A stretch of 64,000 nucleotides of DNA from Bog-159 sp963818855. Its GTDB lineage: Bacteria; Acidobacteriota; Terriglobia; Bryobacterales; Bryobacteraceae. The notes below the pieces were generated by a model. It was not told the DNA's origin. It searched no databases and saw nothing but the letters and a program-made list of their open reading frames with translations. The translations under genes and the position numbers were made by a program. Of this stretch, positions 24,615 to 33,017 are shown in pieces (within the stretch, counting starts at the first letter, position 1; each line of letters opens with the position of its first letter). The stretch lies in the NCBI GenBank assembly GCA_963818855.1, contig CAWFUH010000002.1:310001-374000 (forward strand), in the 5' to 3' direction.

Positions 24615-25961
24615 ATGAGCCGGCGCAGCCATTTGTATTGGAGGGCGGGCTTTAGCCGGCGCGGGGCTTCAGCCCCGCTGCAAAGAGCGGGTCTGGAGAC
24701 CCGGACCCAGAGGGTACCCCGGCGTAGACGCCTGCCCCACCTTGTCCTGCTGCTGTCGGCATTGGTTCTGCTGGCGGGGTGCGGGAAGAAGGAGGAGAAA
24801 GAGGCGGAGCCGGTCGCGCCGGTGCAAACCGCGGAGGTGCGCACCGATTCGATACGCCGGGTGATCGAAGCCGATGGGATCCTCTATCCCCGGAACCAGG
24901 CTTCGGTGGTGCCGAAGATCAGCGCGCCGGTGAAGACGTTTTATGTGACTCGCGGGGATCATGTGCGCGAAGGCCAGTTGCTGGCTCTTCTGGAGAACCG
25001 CGATCTGGCGGCCGCGGCCGAGGAGAGCAAGGGACAGTTCGACCAGGCGGAAGCGAATTATCGCAGCACTACATCGGCGGCAGTGCCGGAACAGGTGGTG
25101 AAGGCGCAGACCGACGCGCAGGCCAGCAAGGAGGCCATGGACGCGGCCAAGAAGGTGCTCGACAGCCGGCAGAAGCTGTTCCAGGAAGGCGCGCTGGCGC
25201 GCAAGCTCGTGGACGACGCGCAGGTGGCCTATGTACAGGCGCGCAGCCAGAACGAGGCTGCGCAGCAGCATCTGGAAGCCTTGCAGAGCGTGGGCAAAGA
25301 GGAGCAGATCAAGTCGGCGGCCGCGCAGGTAGATACGGCGAAGGCGCACTATCAGGGGTCACAGGCGCAGTTGGCGTATTCGGAAGTGCGCAGCCCGATA
25401 GCCGGGGTGATCGCGGACCGCCCCGTGTATCCGGGCGAGATGGCGACGGCCGGAGCGCCGCTATTGACCGTGATGGATAACACGCGGGTGGTGGCGCGGG
25501 CCAATGTGCCGCAGGGGCAGGCCGGCTACCTGAGAGTGGGCGATGCGGCGGCGGTGAAGCAGGCGGACATGACGGACGCCGTGGCCGGGAAGGTGATCGT
25601 AGTGAGTCCGGCGGTGGACCCGAACAGCACGACGGTGCAGGTTTGGGTGGAGACGGCGAACCCCGGAGAACGGCTCAAGCCCGGCGTGTCGGTGCATGTG
25701 ACGATCGTCGCGCGCACCATCAAGGATGCCCTGGTGGTGCCCGCGGCGGCGCTGCTGCCGGCGGAGGAAGGCGGCACACAGGCGGACGTGGTGGGCACCG
25801 ATGGCGTAGTCCATGTGCGCAAGATTGAGACGGGCGTGCGCGATGGGGACAACGTGCAGGTGTTGAGTGGATTGAAGCCGGGAGAGCGGGTGGTCACGGT
25901 GGGCGGGCTCGGCCTGGAGGATGGCGCCCACGTAAAGGTAGAGCGGGAGAAGGAACGCTAG
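24615..25961 (+). CDS. RND efflux membrane fusion lipoprotein
   Basis: Periplasmic adaptor linking TolC to the RND pump. 448 aa: lipobox LLAGC (residues ~50-56), then barrel-sandwich domain (YPRNQASVVPKISAPV; VREGQLLALLENRD), helical hairpin (Gln/Ala-rich, ~95-190), and beta-barrel and C-terminal domains (DRPVYPGEMATAGAPLLTVM). The first ~45 residues are Arg-rich and encoded by palindromic repeats at 24644-24740; no ATG or GTG exists between the ATG at 24615 and the lipobox, so the repeats appear to be translated. Overlaps the pump gene by 1 nt. Confidence 0.85.
   Translation: MSRRSHLYWRAGFSRRGASAPLQRAGLETRTQRVPRRRRLPHLVLLLSALVLLAGCGKKEEKEAEPVAPVQTAEVRTDSIRRVIEADGILYPRNQASVVPKISAPVKTFYVTRGDHVREGQLLALLENRDLAAAAEESKGQFDQAEANYRSTTSAAVPEQVVKAQTDAQASKEAMDAAKKVLDSRQKLFQEGALARKLVDDAQVAYVQARSQNEAAQQHLEALQSVGKEEQIKSAAAQVDTAKAHYQGSQAQLAYSEVRSPIAGVIADRPVYPGEMATAGAPLLTVMDNTRVVARANVPQGQAGYLRVGDAAAVKQADMTDAVAGKVIVVSPAVDPNSTTVQVWVETANPGERLKPGVSVHVTIVARTIKDALVVPAAALLPAEEGGTQADVVGTDGVVHVRKIETGVRDGDNVQVLSGLKPGERVVTVGGLGLEDGAHVKVEREKER
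24644..24678 (+). repeat. 35-bp double-hairpin palindromic repeat, copy C (intragenic)
   Basis: Identical to copy A in inverse orientation. Translated in the fusion-protein frame as part of AGFSRRGASAPL. Followed directly by a further hairpin, GGGTCTGGAGACCC (~24690-24703). Confidence 0.8.
24721..24740 (+). repeat. Second palindromic repeat family, short copy (intragenic)
   Basis: GGCGTAGACGCCTGCCCCAC; on the other strand it matches 46003-46022 with one difference. It encodes RRRLPH just before the hydrophobic core of the fusion-protein signal peptide. Confidence 0.65.
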
Positions 25962-28900
25962 TGACCAGCGGCGGCGGCGAGCATTGGACGGCGCGGCACG
26001 CCAAGCCGGTGATCTTCGTCATCGTGACCCTGGTGGGTGTGGGGATCTACATGGCGAACGCGATACCGGTGTCGGTGTTTCCATCGACGGATTTTCCGCG
26101 CGTGGTTATCGGCGTGGATAACGGTGTGGCGCCCATCGACCAGATGCTGGTAACGGTAACGCGGCCGATTGAAGAAGCCGTGAACGCCGTGCAGGGCGTG
26201 GAGAAGGTGCAATCCATCACCAGCCGCGGGCAGGTGGAAGTAGACTTGTTCTTTTCGTGGAAGGTGGAGATGTACCGCACGCTGGAACTGGTTAACGCGG
26301 CGCTGGCGCGGGTGCAGCCCACCCTGCCGCCCACGGCGAAAATCTCTGCGAACCGGCTCACTTTCGCGGCATTCCCGATCATGGGCTACAGCCTGACGTC
26401 GGACACCATTCCGCAAACGCAGCTCTGGGAGATGGCCACGTACGAATTGAAGCCGCGGCTGAACCGGCTGGCGGGCGTCTCCACAGTGGTGATCCAAGGG
26501 GGGCAGGAGCCGGAGTTTGAAGTGCGGCCGGACCCTGCCAAGCTGCTGGAAAGCGCGGTCAGCCCGCCGGGGCTGCTGGACGCTATTGGACGCAGCAACC
26601 TGATCGATTCGCCGGGGCTGATCGAAAACCGGCATGAGCTGGTGCTTAGCCTGGTAAGCGGCCAGGTGCGGACGCCCGAGGAGATCTCGAACATCGTGGT
26701 GCGGACCACGCCCGCCGGAGCGCCTATCCGCATAGGCGATCTGGGGCAGGTGCTGCCATCGGTGAAACCGGTGTACACGATTGTGACCGGCAACGATAAG
26801 CCGGCCGTGCTGCTGAATATCTACCGCCAGATGGACAGCAACACGGTGGCCGTGGCCGACGCGGTGCACGCCGAGTTGGAGAAACTCCGCCGGACCATGC
26901 CGCGCGGGGCGATATTGATGCCCTTCTACGATCAATCCGAGATCGTCACCGAGTCGATCCAGAGCGTGCGCGACGCCATCCTGGTCGGGCTGGTGCTGGC
27001 CTCTCTGATCCTGGTGCTGTTTCTGCGGGACTGGGGGACCTCGCTGGTGGCCGGCCTGGTCATCCCGGCGACGGTGGCGATCACCTTCATCTTTCTGCGC
27101 GTGCTGGGCGAGAGCTTCAACCTGATGACGCTGGGCGGACTGGCCGCCGCCGTGGGGTTGGTGATCGACGATGCCATTGTGGTGGTGGAGAACATCGTGG
27201 CGCATCGCGATGCGGGCGAAAACCGCGGCGATGCCATTCGAGCGGCGCTGCGAGAGATTCGCACGCCGCTGGTGGGTTCGACCATCACCCCCATCGTGGT
27301 CTTGCTGCCTTTGATCTCCATCACGGGCGTTACCGGCGTGTTCTTCCGGGCGCTGGCGCTGACCGTAGGGGTGGCGTTGCTGACCTCGCTGGCGCTGGCC
27401 CTGACCTGGACGCCGACGTTGAGCCACTACTTCATCCGTGCACAGAGTGCAAGCGGGGCCAAAAGGGAGGAAAGTGAGCGGGGACGGTCGCGGGCGATAC
27501 GAATCTACGAACGCGTGCTGCGAAGCATGCTGGAGCATCCGCTGTTGTTCGTAATGTTCGGATTGGGTGTAATTGCCGGCTCTTACTTGTGCTATCAGGC
27601 GCTTGGTTCCGACCTGCTGCCCAACATGGATGAGGGTGGATTCATCGTCGATTACATCATGCCGGCGGGATCGTCGCTTGAGGATACGAACCGGGTGGTG
27701 TCGACGGTGCTGAAGATCCTGCATCAGACGCCTGAGGTGGAGAGCACTTCGCGGCGTACAGGCCTGCAACTGGGCCTGGCGGCGGTGACGGAGGCGAACA
27801 GGGGCGACATCTCGGTGAAGCTGAAGCGCAAGAGGACCCGCAGTGCGGAGGAAGTGGTCGCCGAAGTGCGCGCGAAGGTCACCGAGCGGGAGCCTATGCT
27901 GCAGGTGGAATTTCCGCAGTTGCTGCAGGACATGATCGGGGACCTGACCAGCGCGCCGGAGCCGGTTGTGATCAAGCTGTTTGCCCAGGACCCGGCGGTG
28001 TTGCGGGCGTGGGCACCGAAGGTGGCGGATGCGATTAAGAAGATCCCCGGCGTGGTCGACATTCTGAACGGCATCGACGACACCATTAGCGGTCCGGCGT
28101 TGGTCTTTCAGGTGGACCCGGGGGTGGCGGCGCGCGCTGGATTCACGCCGCAGGAAGTCGAACTGGACACCAGCGTGATTTTGCAGGGCGAGCCGGCGCC
28201 GACGCCCGTGGTGGTGAACGATCGGTCTTATACTATCCGTGTACGTTTTCCGGAGCAGGCCCGGGCATCCCTGGAAGCTATCCGGAATACGCTGCTGGTG
28301 AGTTCGACCGGGAAGACCGGAACGCTGGGAACATTGGCTACCGCGACGGAGGAGCCCGGGCAAACGGAGATTCGCCGCGAGAACCTGCAGCGCGATGTGA
28401 CCGTGACTGCGCGCCTGGAAGGGCTGAACCTGGGGGCCGGCATGGCGGCGGTGCAGAAGACGGTGAACGGATTGGGACTCCCGGCGGACATTCGGGTAGC
28501 CTACGGCGGCGGCTACGAAGAGCAGCAGCGTTCGTTCCGGGACCTGATGTTCGTGCTGGTGCTGGCGGTGTTGCTGGTCTTCATCGTGCTGCTGTTCGAA
28601 TTCGGCAGCTTCGCCGCGCCCGTGGCGATTCTGGCGTCGGCGCTGCTTTCGACATCCGGCGTTTTTCTGGCGCTACTGGTGACCGGGACCACGTTCAACA
28701 TCTCTTCGTTCATGGGACTGATCATGGTGATCGGGATCGTGGCGAAGAATGGCATCCTGCTGTTGGATGCGGACCAGCGATTTCGCCGCGAGGGGATGGC
28801 GGCCGAAGAGAGCATGATTCAGGCGGGCGAGCGGCGGCTGCGGCCCATCATGATGACGGCGCTGGCCACCATGGCCGGCATGATTCCGCTGGCGCTGGCG

Positions 28901-29041
28901 TGGGGCTCGGGATCGCAGATGCTGCAACCGCTGGCGATCGCGGTCATCGGAGGGATACTGGCGTCGATGGTGCTATCGCTGGTGGTGACGCCGGCCGTAC
29001 ATTTCTACCTGGCGGATCGATGGCGGGTGCGGCGGGCGTAG
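25961..29041 (+). CDS. RND family efflux pump permease (HAE1/AcrB-like)
   Basis: 1026-aa proton-driven pump of the inner membrane: twelve membrane segments in two halves (first segment VIFVIVTLVGVGIYMANA; clusters around residues 330-480 and 850-1015) separated by two large periplasmic porter domains. The proton-relay region GLVIDDAIVVVENI in TM4 has the Asp pair of the HAE1 group; the second half has GIVAKNGILLLDAD. GTG start one base inside the fusion-protein stop. Last gene of galE-metallohydrolase-tolC-MFP-RND. Drug, lipid or dye substrate is not predictable. Confidence 0.92.
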   Translation: MTSGGGEHWTARHAKPVIFVIVTLVGVGIYMANAIPVSVFPSTDFPRVVIGVDNGVAPIDQMLVTVTRPIEEAVNAVQGVEKVQSITSRGQVEVDLFFSWKVEMYRTLELVNAALARVQPTLPPTAKISANRLTFAAFPIMGYSLTSDTIPQTQLWEMATYELKPRLNRLAGVSTVVIQGGQEPEFEVRPDPAKLLESAVSPPGLLDAIGRSNLIDSPGLIENRHELVLSLVSGQVRTPEEISNIVVRTTPAGAPIRIGDLGQVLPSVKPVYTIVTGNDKPAVLLNIYRQMDSNTVAVADAVHAELEKLRRTMPRGAILMPFYDQSEIVTESIQSVRDAILVGLVLASLILVLFLRDWGTSLVAGLVIPATVAITFIFLRVLGESFNLMTLGGLAAAVGLVIDDAIVVVENIVAHRDAGENRGDAIRAALREIRTPLVGSTITPIVVLLPLISITGVTGVFFRALALTVGVALLTSLALALTWTPTLSHYFIRAQSASGAKREESERGRSRAIRIYERVLRSMLEHPLLFVMFGLGVIAGSYLCYQALGSDLLPNMDEGGFIVDYIMPAGSSLEDTNRVVSTVLKILHQTPEVESTSRRTGLQLGLAAVTEANRGDISVKLKRKRTRSAEEVVAEVRAKVTEREPMLQVEFPQLLQDMIGDLTSAPEPVVIKLFAQDPAVLRAWAPKVADAIKKIPGVVDILNGIDDTISGPALVFQVDPGVAARAGFTPQEVELDTSVILQGEPAPTPVVVNDRSYTIRVRFPEQARASLEAIRNTLLVSSTGKTGTLGTLATATEEPGQTEIRRENLQRDVTVTARLEGLNLGAGMAAVQKTVNGLGLPADIRVAYGGGYEEQQRSFRDLMFVLVLAVLLVFIVLLFEFGSFAAPVAILASALLSTSGVFLALLVTGTTFNISSFMGLIMVIGIVAKNGILLLDADQRFRREGMAAEESMIQAGERRLRPIMMTALATMAGMIPLALAWGSGSQMLQPLAIAVIGGILASMVLSLVVTPAVHFYLADRWRVRRA

Positions 29042-29169
29042 CCCCGCCCAGACACATCACGTTGACATCGTCGTTGGCGGCCAGGCGAGCACCCGCGCCA
29101 CTGCCGCATAGCGGCCCTGTCGGCATGCCCGCCCGCCACTATCACCTTCATGGCCTCTTGTGATAGCGC

Positions 29170-29175
29170 TATACT
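29170..29175 (+). promoter_or_regulatory. Possible -10 upstream of the propeller gene at 29226
   Basis: TATACT about 50 nt before the ATG; no good -35. The remaining intergenic stretch 29042-29225 shows nothing else recognisable. Confidence 0.25.
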
Positions 29176-29225
29176 GCCATAGTGGCGCCGTGAGAATTTG
29201 TGCAGGGGGCGGCGTCTATTAGCAT

Positions 29226-30224
29226 ATGCAAACTGGCAGACTGATTATCGTGCTGGGCGCGCTGGCCCTACGGGGCTGGGCGCAACCATCCGCCGCAGTG
29301 GCCGGACCGATCACCGGCTTTGTTTTCGATACGCAACTGGGTGCGGTGCGGCCGATGTTGGGCATTCCTGGTGCCGCGTATCTGGGCAAGGTAGTTGCCA
29401 CCGGAATGGACGCAGCATCCATCGCTCCGGATGGCTCCGCAGCTTTGGCCGTCGAACGAACCGGCAAACTGGTCCTTTACGGCGCACTACGCAGCGGAAC
29501 ACCTGCAGCTTTGCCCATTACCGGCGCGATCGCGGGGGCCGACCATTTTGCATGGGCCGCCAACAGCGCAACTGCGGCCGTTTACTCTTCGGGCGCGGGC
29601 CAAGTGCAAATCCTCACCAGCCTGGCGGCATCGCCGACAGCCGGCGCGCCGATCGACTTGGCGGGTCTGCCTGGACCGGTAACGGCGCTGGCTTTCGACG
29701 GACAGCACCTGCTGCTAGGCGTGGCCGCCGCCACTTCTGGCGGTATTTACGTGGCTAGCGCTGCGTCGGGACCGCAACTGATTGCGGCCGCCGCCAGCCC
29801 CTCCGCCATCGTGCTGGCGAGCAGCAGCCTGTACTTCGCCGACAGCCAATCGCAGCAGATCTTCCACGTACAGAACTACGCCGGCACGCCCGCCGCTACC
29901 GTCTTTGCCAACGACAGCAGCATTAACTCACCTGCCGGCCTGCAGGTATCCGCTGACGGGCAGCGGCTTTACGCGGCCAATGCGGGCAACCAGAAGCTGG
30001 GGGTCTACGATATCGTGTCGCGCTCGCCGGTCCAGACTCTCGATCTCAGCTTCACACCCACGCGGCTGGACATCTTCGGCGACTCCTCCGTGTTTCTGAT
30101 GAATGGCAACGGATCGGGACCGCTTTACGTAGTGCGCGACGGCGGGGCGGGAAAAGCCGCTGTCTATTTCGTCCCGGTGCCGCGCAAGGCGCGTCCGGTC
30201 AGGCCGCCGGTCCGTCCGGCCTAG
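29226..30224 (+). CDS. Exported beta-propeller-like hypothetical protein
   Basis: 332 aa with a signal peptide (LIIVLGALALRGWAQ) and Ala/Ser/Gly-rich repeating strands of NHL/YVTN type: DGSAALAVERTGKL, SSSLYFADSQSQQIFHV, SADGQRLYAANAGNQKLGVYD. It ends in a Pro/Arg-rich tail (KARPVRPPVRPA). Probably a secreted or periplasmic six- to seven-bladed propeller; no catalytic residues are evident. Alone on its strand, convergent with the MFS gene. Function unknown. Confidence 0.6.
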   Translation: MQTGRLIIVLGALALRGWAQPSAAVAGPITGFVFDTQLGAVRPMLGIPGAAYLGKVVATGMDAASIAPDGSAALAVERTGKLVLYGALRSGTPAALPITGAIAGADHFAWAANSATAAVYSSGAGQVQILTSLAASPTAGAPIDLAGLPGPVTALAFDGQHLLLGVAAATSGGIYVASAASGPQLIAAAASPSAIVLASSSLYFADSQSQQIFHVQNYAGTPAATVFANDSSINSPAGLQVSADGQRLYAANAGNQKLGVYDIVSRSPVQTLDLSFTPTRLDIFGDSSVFLMNGNGSGPLYVVRDGGAGKAAVYFVPVPRKARPVRPPVRPA

Positions 30225-30276
30225 AGCGTACCAGGGGCGCGAGCGATTTCCGCCATTTCAGTCACTGCCTGCCTCC

Positions 30277-31482
30277 TCAGAGTGCGGCCACTCGCCGCTG
30301 CACCAGCAGGAAGTAACATCCGACCGCCACTAAAAGTAACCCATTCACCGCGAGCACGTGCGGCGCCGAATAGATTGGCACCAGGTATCCGGTGATGATA
30401 CTGCCTAAGGGCATGCCGCCCCGGAAAGCCACGTTGTACACGCTCATCACCCGCCCGCGCATTTCATTGGCGGTGATGAGCTGCACTAGCGAGCTGATCA
30501 TCGAAAAGACTCCCATCATAGCCGCGCCCGAGACGAACAGGATGGCGCAGCTGAGCACCAGGGATTTGGATAGTGCGAAGCCCGTCATGCCGCAGCCCAA
30601 TAGAAGCAGCGTCACCAGTGCGAACAGTCCTTTCTTTCGGACGTTGCCAAAGGCGGCCACGATCAATGCGCCCGCCACCGAACCCGCGCCCGAGCTTGAA
30701 AGCAAAACCGTAAAGGCCGTCGGACCGCGGTGGAATACGTCTTTGGCAAAGACCGGCAGGAAGGTGAGCATCGGGATGGCCAGCCCTGTCATCAGAAACG
30801 CCAGCACGATCAGTCCCACCATGGCGCCCTGCGTCCGAATAAAGCCAATGCCTTGCTGGATACCGGTAAGAATGGATTCGCCCGTCTTGCGCGGGATGAA
30901 CTTGACATTCAGCAGAAGCAGCGAAATAATGACCGCCACGAATGAGAGCCCGTTAAGACCAAAACACCAGGCGGCGCCCAAACCGGTGAGCGCCAGTCCG
31001 CCCAGCATGGGTCCGATCACACGCGCCAGGTTGAACTGAATGGAATTCAGTGCGATGGCGTTGGGCAAATCCTCCTTTTCGACTAGCGTAGGGACCAGCG
31101 CCGAATACGCGGGACCTCCAAAAGATTGCGCGCAGCCCACTACAAATGACAGCGTGAGGATGTGCCAGACTTTCACCACCTTCAGTGCAAAGAGCAGCGT
31201 GAGCAGGAAGGCGCAGCTCATCTGCACGTATTGCGACCCGAGCAGCACGCGGCGGCGGTCGATGCGGTCGGCGATCACGCCGCCAATCAGCGAAAACATT
31301 ACGATGGGAATCTGGCCGAGGAAACCGTCGAGGCCCAGCAGAAATGCCGAGCCGGAGATGGAGAGCACCAGCCAGCTCTGCGCCACGCTCTGCATCCAGG
31401 TGCCGATCGAAGACGTGCAGGCGCCGAACCAAAGCAGACGGAACTCGCGGTAATGGAAAGCCTTGAAGACCCGGCGCAGCAC
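30277..31482 (-). CDS. MFS transporter, EntS-like exporter
   Basis: 401 aa with twelve predicted membrane helices. The start MLRRVFKAFHYREFRLLW and SSIGTWMQSVAQSWLVL are typical of the MFS_3/EntS-like group; the loop motif GGVIADRIDRRRVLL is the MFS motif A. Such transporters export siderophores or drugs. GTG start, 4 nt after the VOC gene stop, so the two form an operon. A VOC protein beside an exporter suggests a resistance pair, but this is inference. Confidence 0.85.
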   Translation of the reverse strand: MLRRVFKAFHYREFRLLWFGACTSSIGTWMQSVAQSWLVLSISGSAFLLGLDGFLGQIPIVMFSLIGGVIADRIDRRRVLLGSQYVQMSCAFLLTLLFALKVVKVWHILTLSFVVGCAQSFGGPAYSALVPTLVEKEDLPNAIALNSIQFNLARVIGPMLGGLALTGLGAAWCFGLNGLSFVAVIISLLLLNVKFIPRKTGESILTGIQQGIGFIRTQGAMVGLIVLAFLMTGLAIPMLTFLPVFAKDVFHRGPTAFTVLLSSSGAGSVAGALIVAAFGNVRKKGLFALVTLLLLGCGMTGFALSKSLVLSCAILFVSGAAMMGVFSMISSLVQLITANEMRGRVMSVYNVAFRGGMPLGSIITGYLVPIYSAPHVLAVNGLLLVAVGCYFLLVQRRVAAL

Positions 31483-31486
31483 AAAT

Positions 31487-31861
31487 TTACGGCAACGGCC
31501 TTTCCCTCTGGATCAGATGCAGGATGTTGCCGTCGTGGTCCGCAAAAAACAAAAGCCGGTTTCCTTGTTTGTTCATCGGCTCGCTCAGGAAGCGCACGCC
31601 AGCGGCCTGCAGGCGCTGGTGCGCGGCGTCGAAATCGTCAACGTCAATGGCCAGGTGGCGGATACCGGGATCATCGAGCTGCGGAGGCGGAAGCGGGCCT
31701 TTACCGGGAATGATCTCCAACATGCTGCCATTGGCAGCGCGCACAAAGTAGTTGCCGGCGTACTCGTAATTGATGACGAATTCCAGATGCGCGGCGTACC
31801 ACTCGGCCAGCGCGCGCGGGTTGGGTGAGGCAATAGCCGTATGCTCCAATCCTCTAAACAT
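31487..31861 (-). CDS. VOC family (glyoxalase-like) protein
   Basis: 124 aa, one vicinal-oxygen-chelate domain built of two beta-alpha-beta3 units. Putative metal ligands are His in LEHTAIASPN, Glu in SMLEIIPG, His in IRHLAIDVDD and the C-terminal ILHLIQ. Family members are isomerases, dioxygenases or antibiotic-binding proteins; the exact activity is open. Preceded by TACAAT 6 nt before the ATG and no ribosome site, suggesting a leaderless start within the end of the upstream TPR gene. Co-transcribed with the MFS gene. Confidence 0.8.
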   Translation of the reverse strand: MFRGLEHTAIASPNPRALAEWYAAHLEFVINYEYAGNYFVRAANGSMLEIIPGKGPLPPPQLDDPGIRHLAIDVDDFDAAHQRLQAAGVRFLSEPMNKQGNRLLFFADHDGNILHLIQRERPLP

Positions 31862-31867
31862 AGGGCG

Positions 31868-31873
31868 ATTGTA
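31868..31873 (-). promoter_or_regulatory. -10 hexamer of a likely leaderless VOC-MFS transcript
   Basis: TACAAT on the minus strand ends 6 nt before the ATG at 31861; no ribosome site. Confidence 0.45.
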
Positions 31874-31885
31874 GCAGGATTGAAC

Positions 31886-32380
31886 TTAAGTCTTGCTTTT
31901 GGACTTCTTCAGATCATTCTGCAGCGCCCGGACCTCGTCCGGCATATCGCCGGCATTCTTGGCGTGGTTTAGTTCCCGCCGGCAAGTGGCGGTATCGCCG
32001 GTCAGGAACGCGATCTTGGCCAGGAAGTAACACCGGTAACTATTTCCGTTCGGCGCATCGTGTGCCTTCTTTGCCTCATCCAGCGCACCGGTGAGGTTGC
32101 CGAGTTGAAGCTGCGCATAAGCCATCAGGATGCGCAGGGAGGAATTGTTCGGGTTCGAATTCGTGAGGGTGGAAAGCCTGGCCAACGCAGCCGCATTTTC
32201 GCCGGCACGTATCAGTTGGGCCGCCTGATCCACAATCATGCGGTCGGCGTCACTTAACAAGGTCAAAGCACTCGCCAGCCGGTCGTAGCGCAGTTCCATG
32301 GTGGGCGCGGAGACCGGGGCAGCCGGGGTCGATGCCGCCGTGAAGGTAAAGATCAGGAAAAGATTTCGGATCGCACGCAT
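31886..32380 (-). CDS. Exported TPR-like protein
   Basis: 164 aa: signal peptide (AIRNLFLIFTFTAASTPA) followed by helical repeats of TPR type (AAQLIRAGENAAALARLSTL, LRILMAYAQLQLGNLTGALDEAKKA, YFLAKIAFLTGDTATCRREL). Probably a periplasmic protein-interaction module. The start codon overlaps an inverted repeat (32380-32401) that also contains a TATACT -10-like hexamer, so transcription may be regulated by a dimeric factor. Function unknown. Confidence 0.6.
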   Translation of the reverse strand: MRAIRNLFLIFTFTAASTPAAPVSAPTMELRYDRLASALTLLSDADRMIVDQAAQLIRAGENAAALARLSTLTNSNPNNSSLRILMAYAQLQLGNLTGALDEAKKAHDAPNGNSYRCYFLAKIAFLTGDTATCRRELNHAKNAGDMPDEVRALQNDLKKSKSKT

Positions 32381-32401
32381 ATACTGTTGATGTTCAGTAT
32401 A
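32380..32401. promoter_or_regulatory. Operator-like inverted repeat at the TPR gene start
   Basis: Perfect 7-bp arms TATACTG (32380-32386) and CAGTATA (32395-32401) around TTGATGTT. On the minus strand the distal arm includes TATACT, 15 nt before the ATG, so a bound repressor would cover the promoter and the start codon. Confidence 0.45.
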
Positions 32402-32423
32402 CGCCCGCGGGTTCCGGTTGGAT

Positions 32424-32945
32424 TCACCGCACCAGCCAGGTCACCCCACACGCTAAGCTGGAGCCGATCAAGGCGCCGGCTACCACGTCACTCAAAAAAT
32501 GCAGGCCGAGCAGGATGCGAGACAGCGCGATACTGGCGGCGCAGAAGAGCAACCCGGGCAGCAAGTTGGGATAGAATGCCGCCAACGAGAGTGCTACCGC
32601 AAACGCCGTGATGGTATGGCCGGACGGGAAGGAGAAACGATCGGGCGGTAATAGTTTGGCCCAACAGTGCGGCTCGATGGCACAAGGGCGTTTGCGGTTA
32701 GTGCGCTTCTTCAGGAAAAGGAATGCTGCGATTCCCAAACCCGCGGCCACAGCCGACGTGGACACGGCCGCGAATCGCTCGGGACCGCCGAACAACAGGA
32801 TGATGATACCCATGGCATACCACAGCCAGCCGTCACCGCCGCGCGTAGCACAGATCATCCACACGCGTACCCAGCGCGGCGCGGGCCAACGATGGACGCG
32901 GCGCATCAGCTTATAGTCGCGAGCTGTGATGAACTCTAACACCAT
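32424..32945 (-). CDS. PAP2 family phosphatase
   Basis: 173-aa membrane phosphatase with all three PAP2 motifs: KKRTNRKRP, PSGHT, and SRILLGLHFLSD with the catalytic His and Asp. About five membrane segments. Enzymes of this kind dephosphorylate phosphatidic acid, undecaprenyl diphosphate or similar lipid phosphates. It is divergent from a diacylglycerol-glycosyltransferase-like gene, which would use the diacylglycerol product, so a joint role in glycolipid synthesis is plausible. Confidence 0.85.
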   Translation of the reverse strand: MVLEFITARDYKLMRRVHRWPAPRWVRVWMICATRGGDGWLWYAMGIIILLFGGPERFAAVSTSAVAAGLGIAAFLFLKKRTNRKRPCAIEPHCWAKLLPPDRFSFPSGHTITAFAVALSLAAFYPNLLPGLLFCAASIALSRILLGLHFLSDVVAGALIGSSLACGVTWLVR

Positions 32946-33017
32946 CCCAATCTAAGTTATAGTTCCTAAATCCTACAAGAGCATGACATTTGCTTAAAAG
33001 CTTGATGAAATCATAGT

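Noticed and set aside
25958..28363. An 801-codon open frame antisense to the RND pump gene
   Set aside because: Arises from GC-rich third positions of the sense gene; peptide is His/Arg-rich with no domain and no plausible start.
32140..32165. A GGTTCGAATTC string resembling a tRNA T-loop
   Set aside because: Lies inside the TPR gene with no acceptor or anticodon stems around it.
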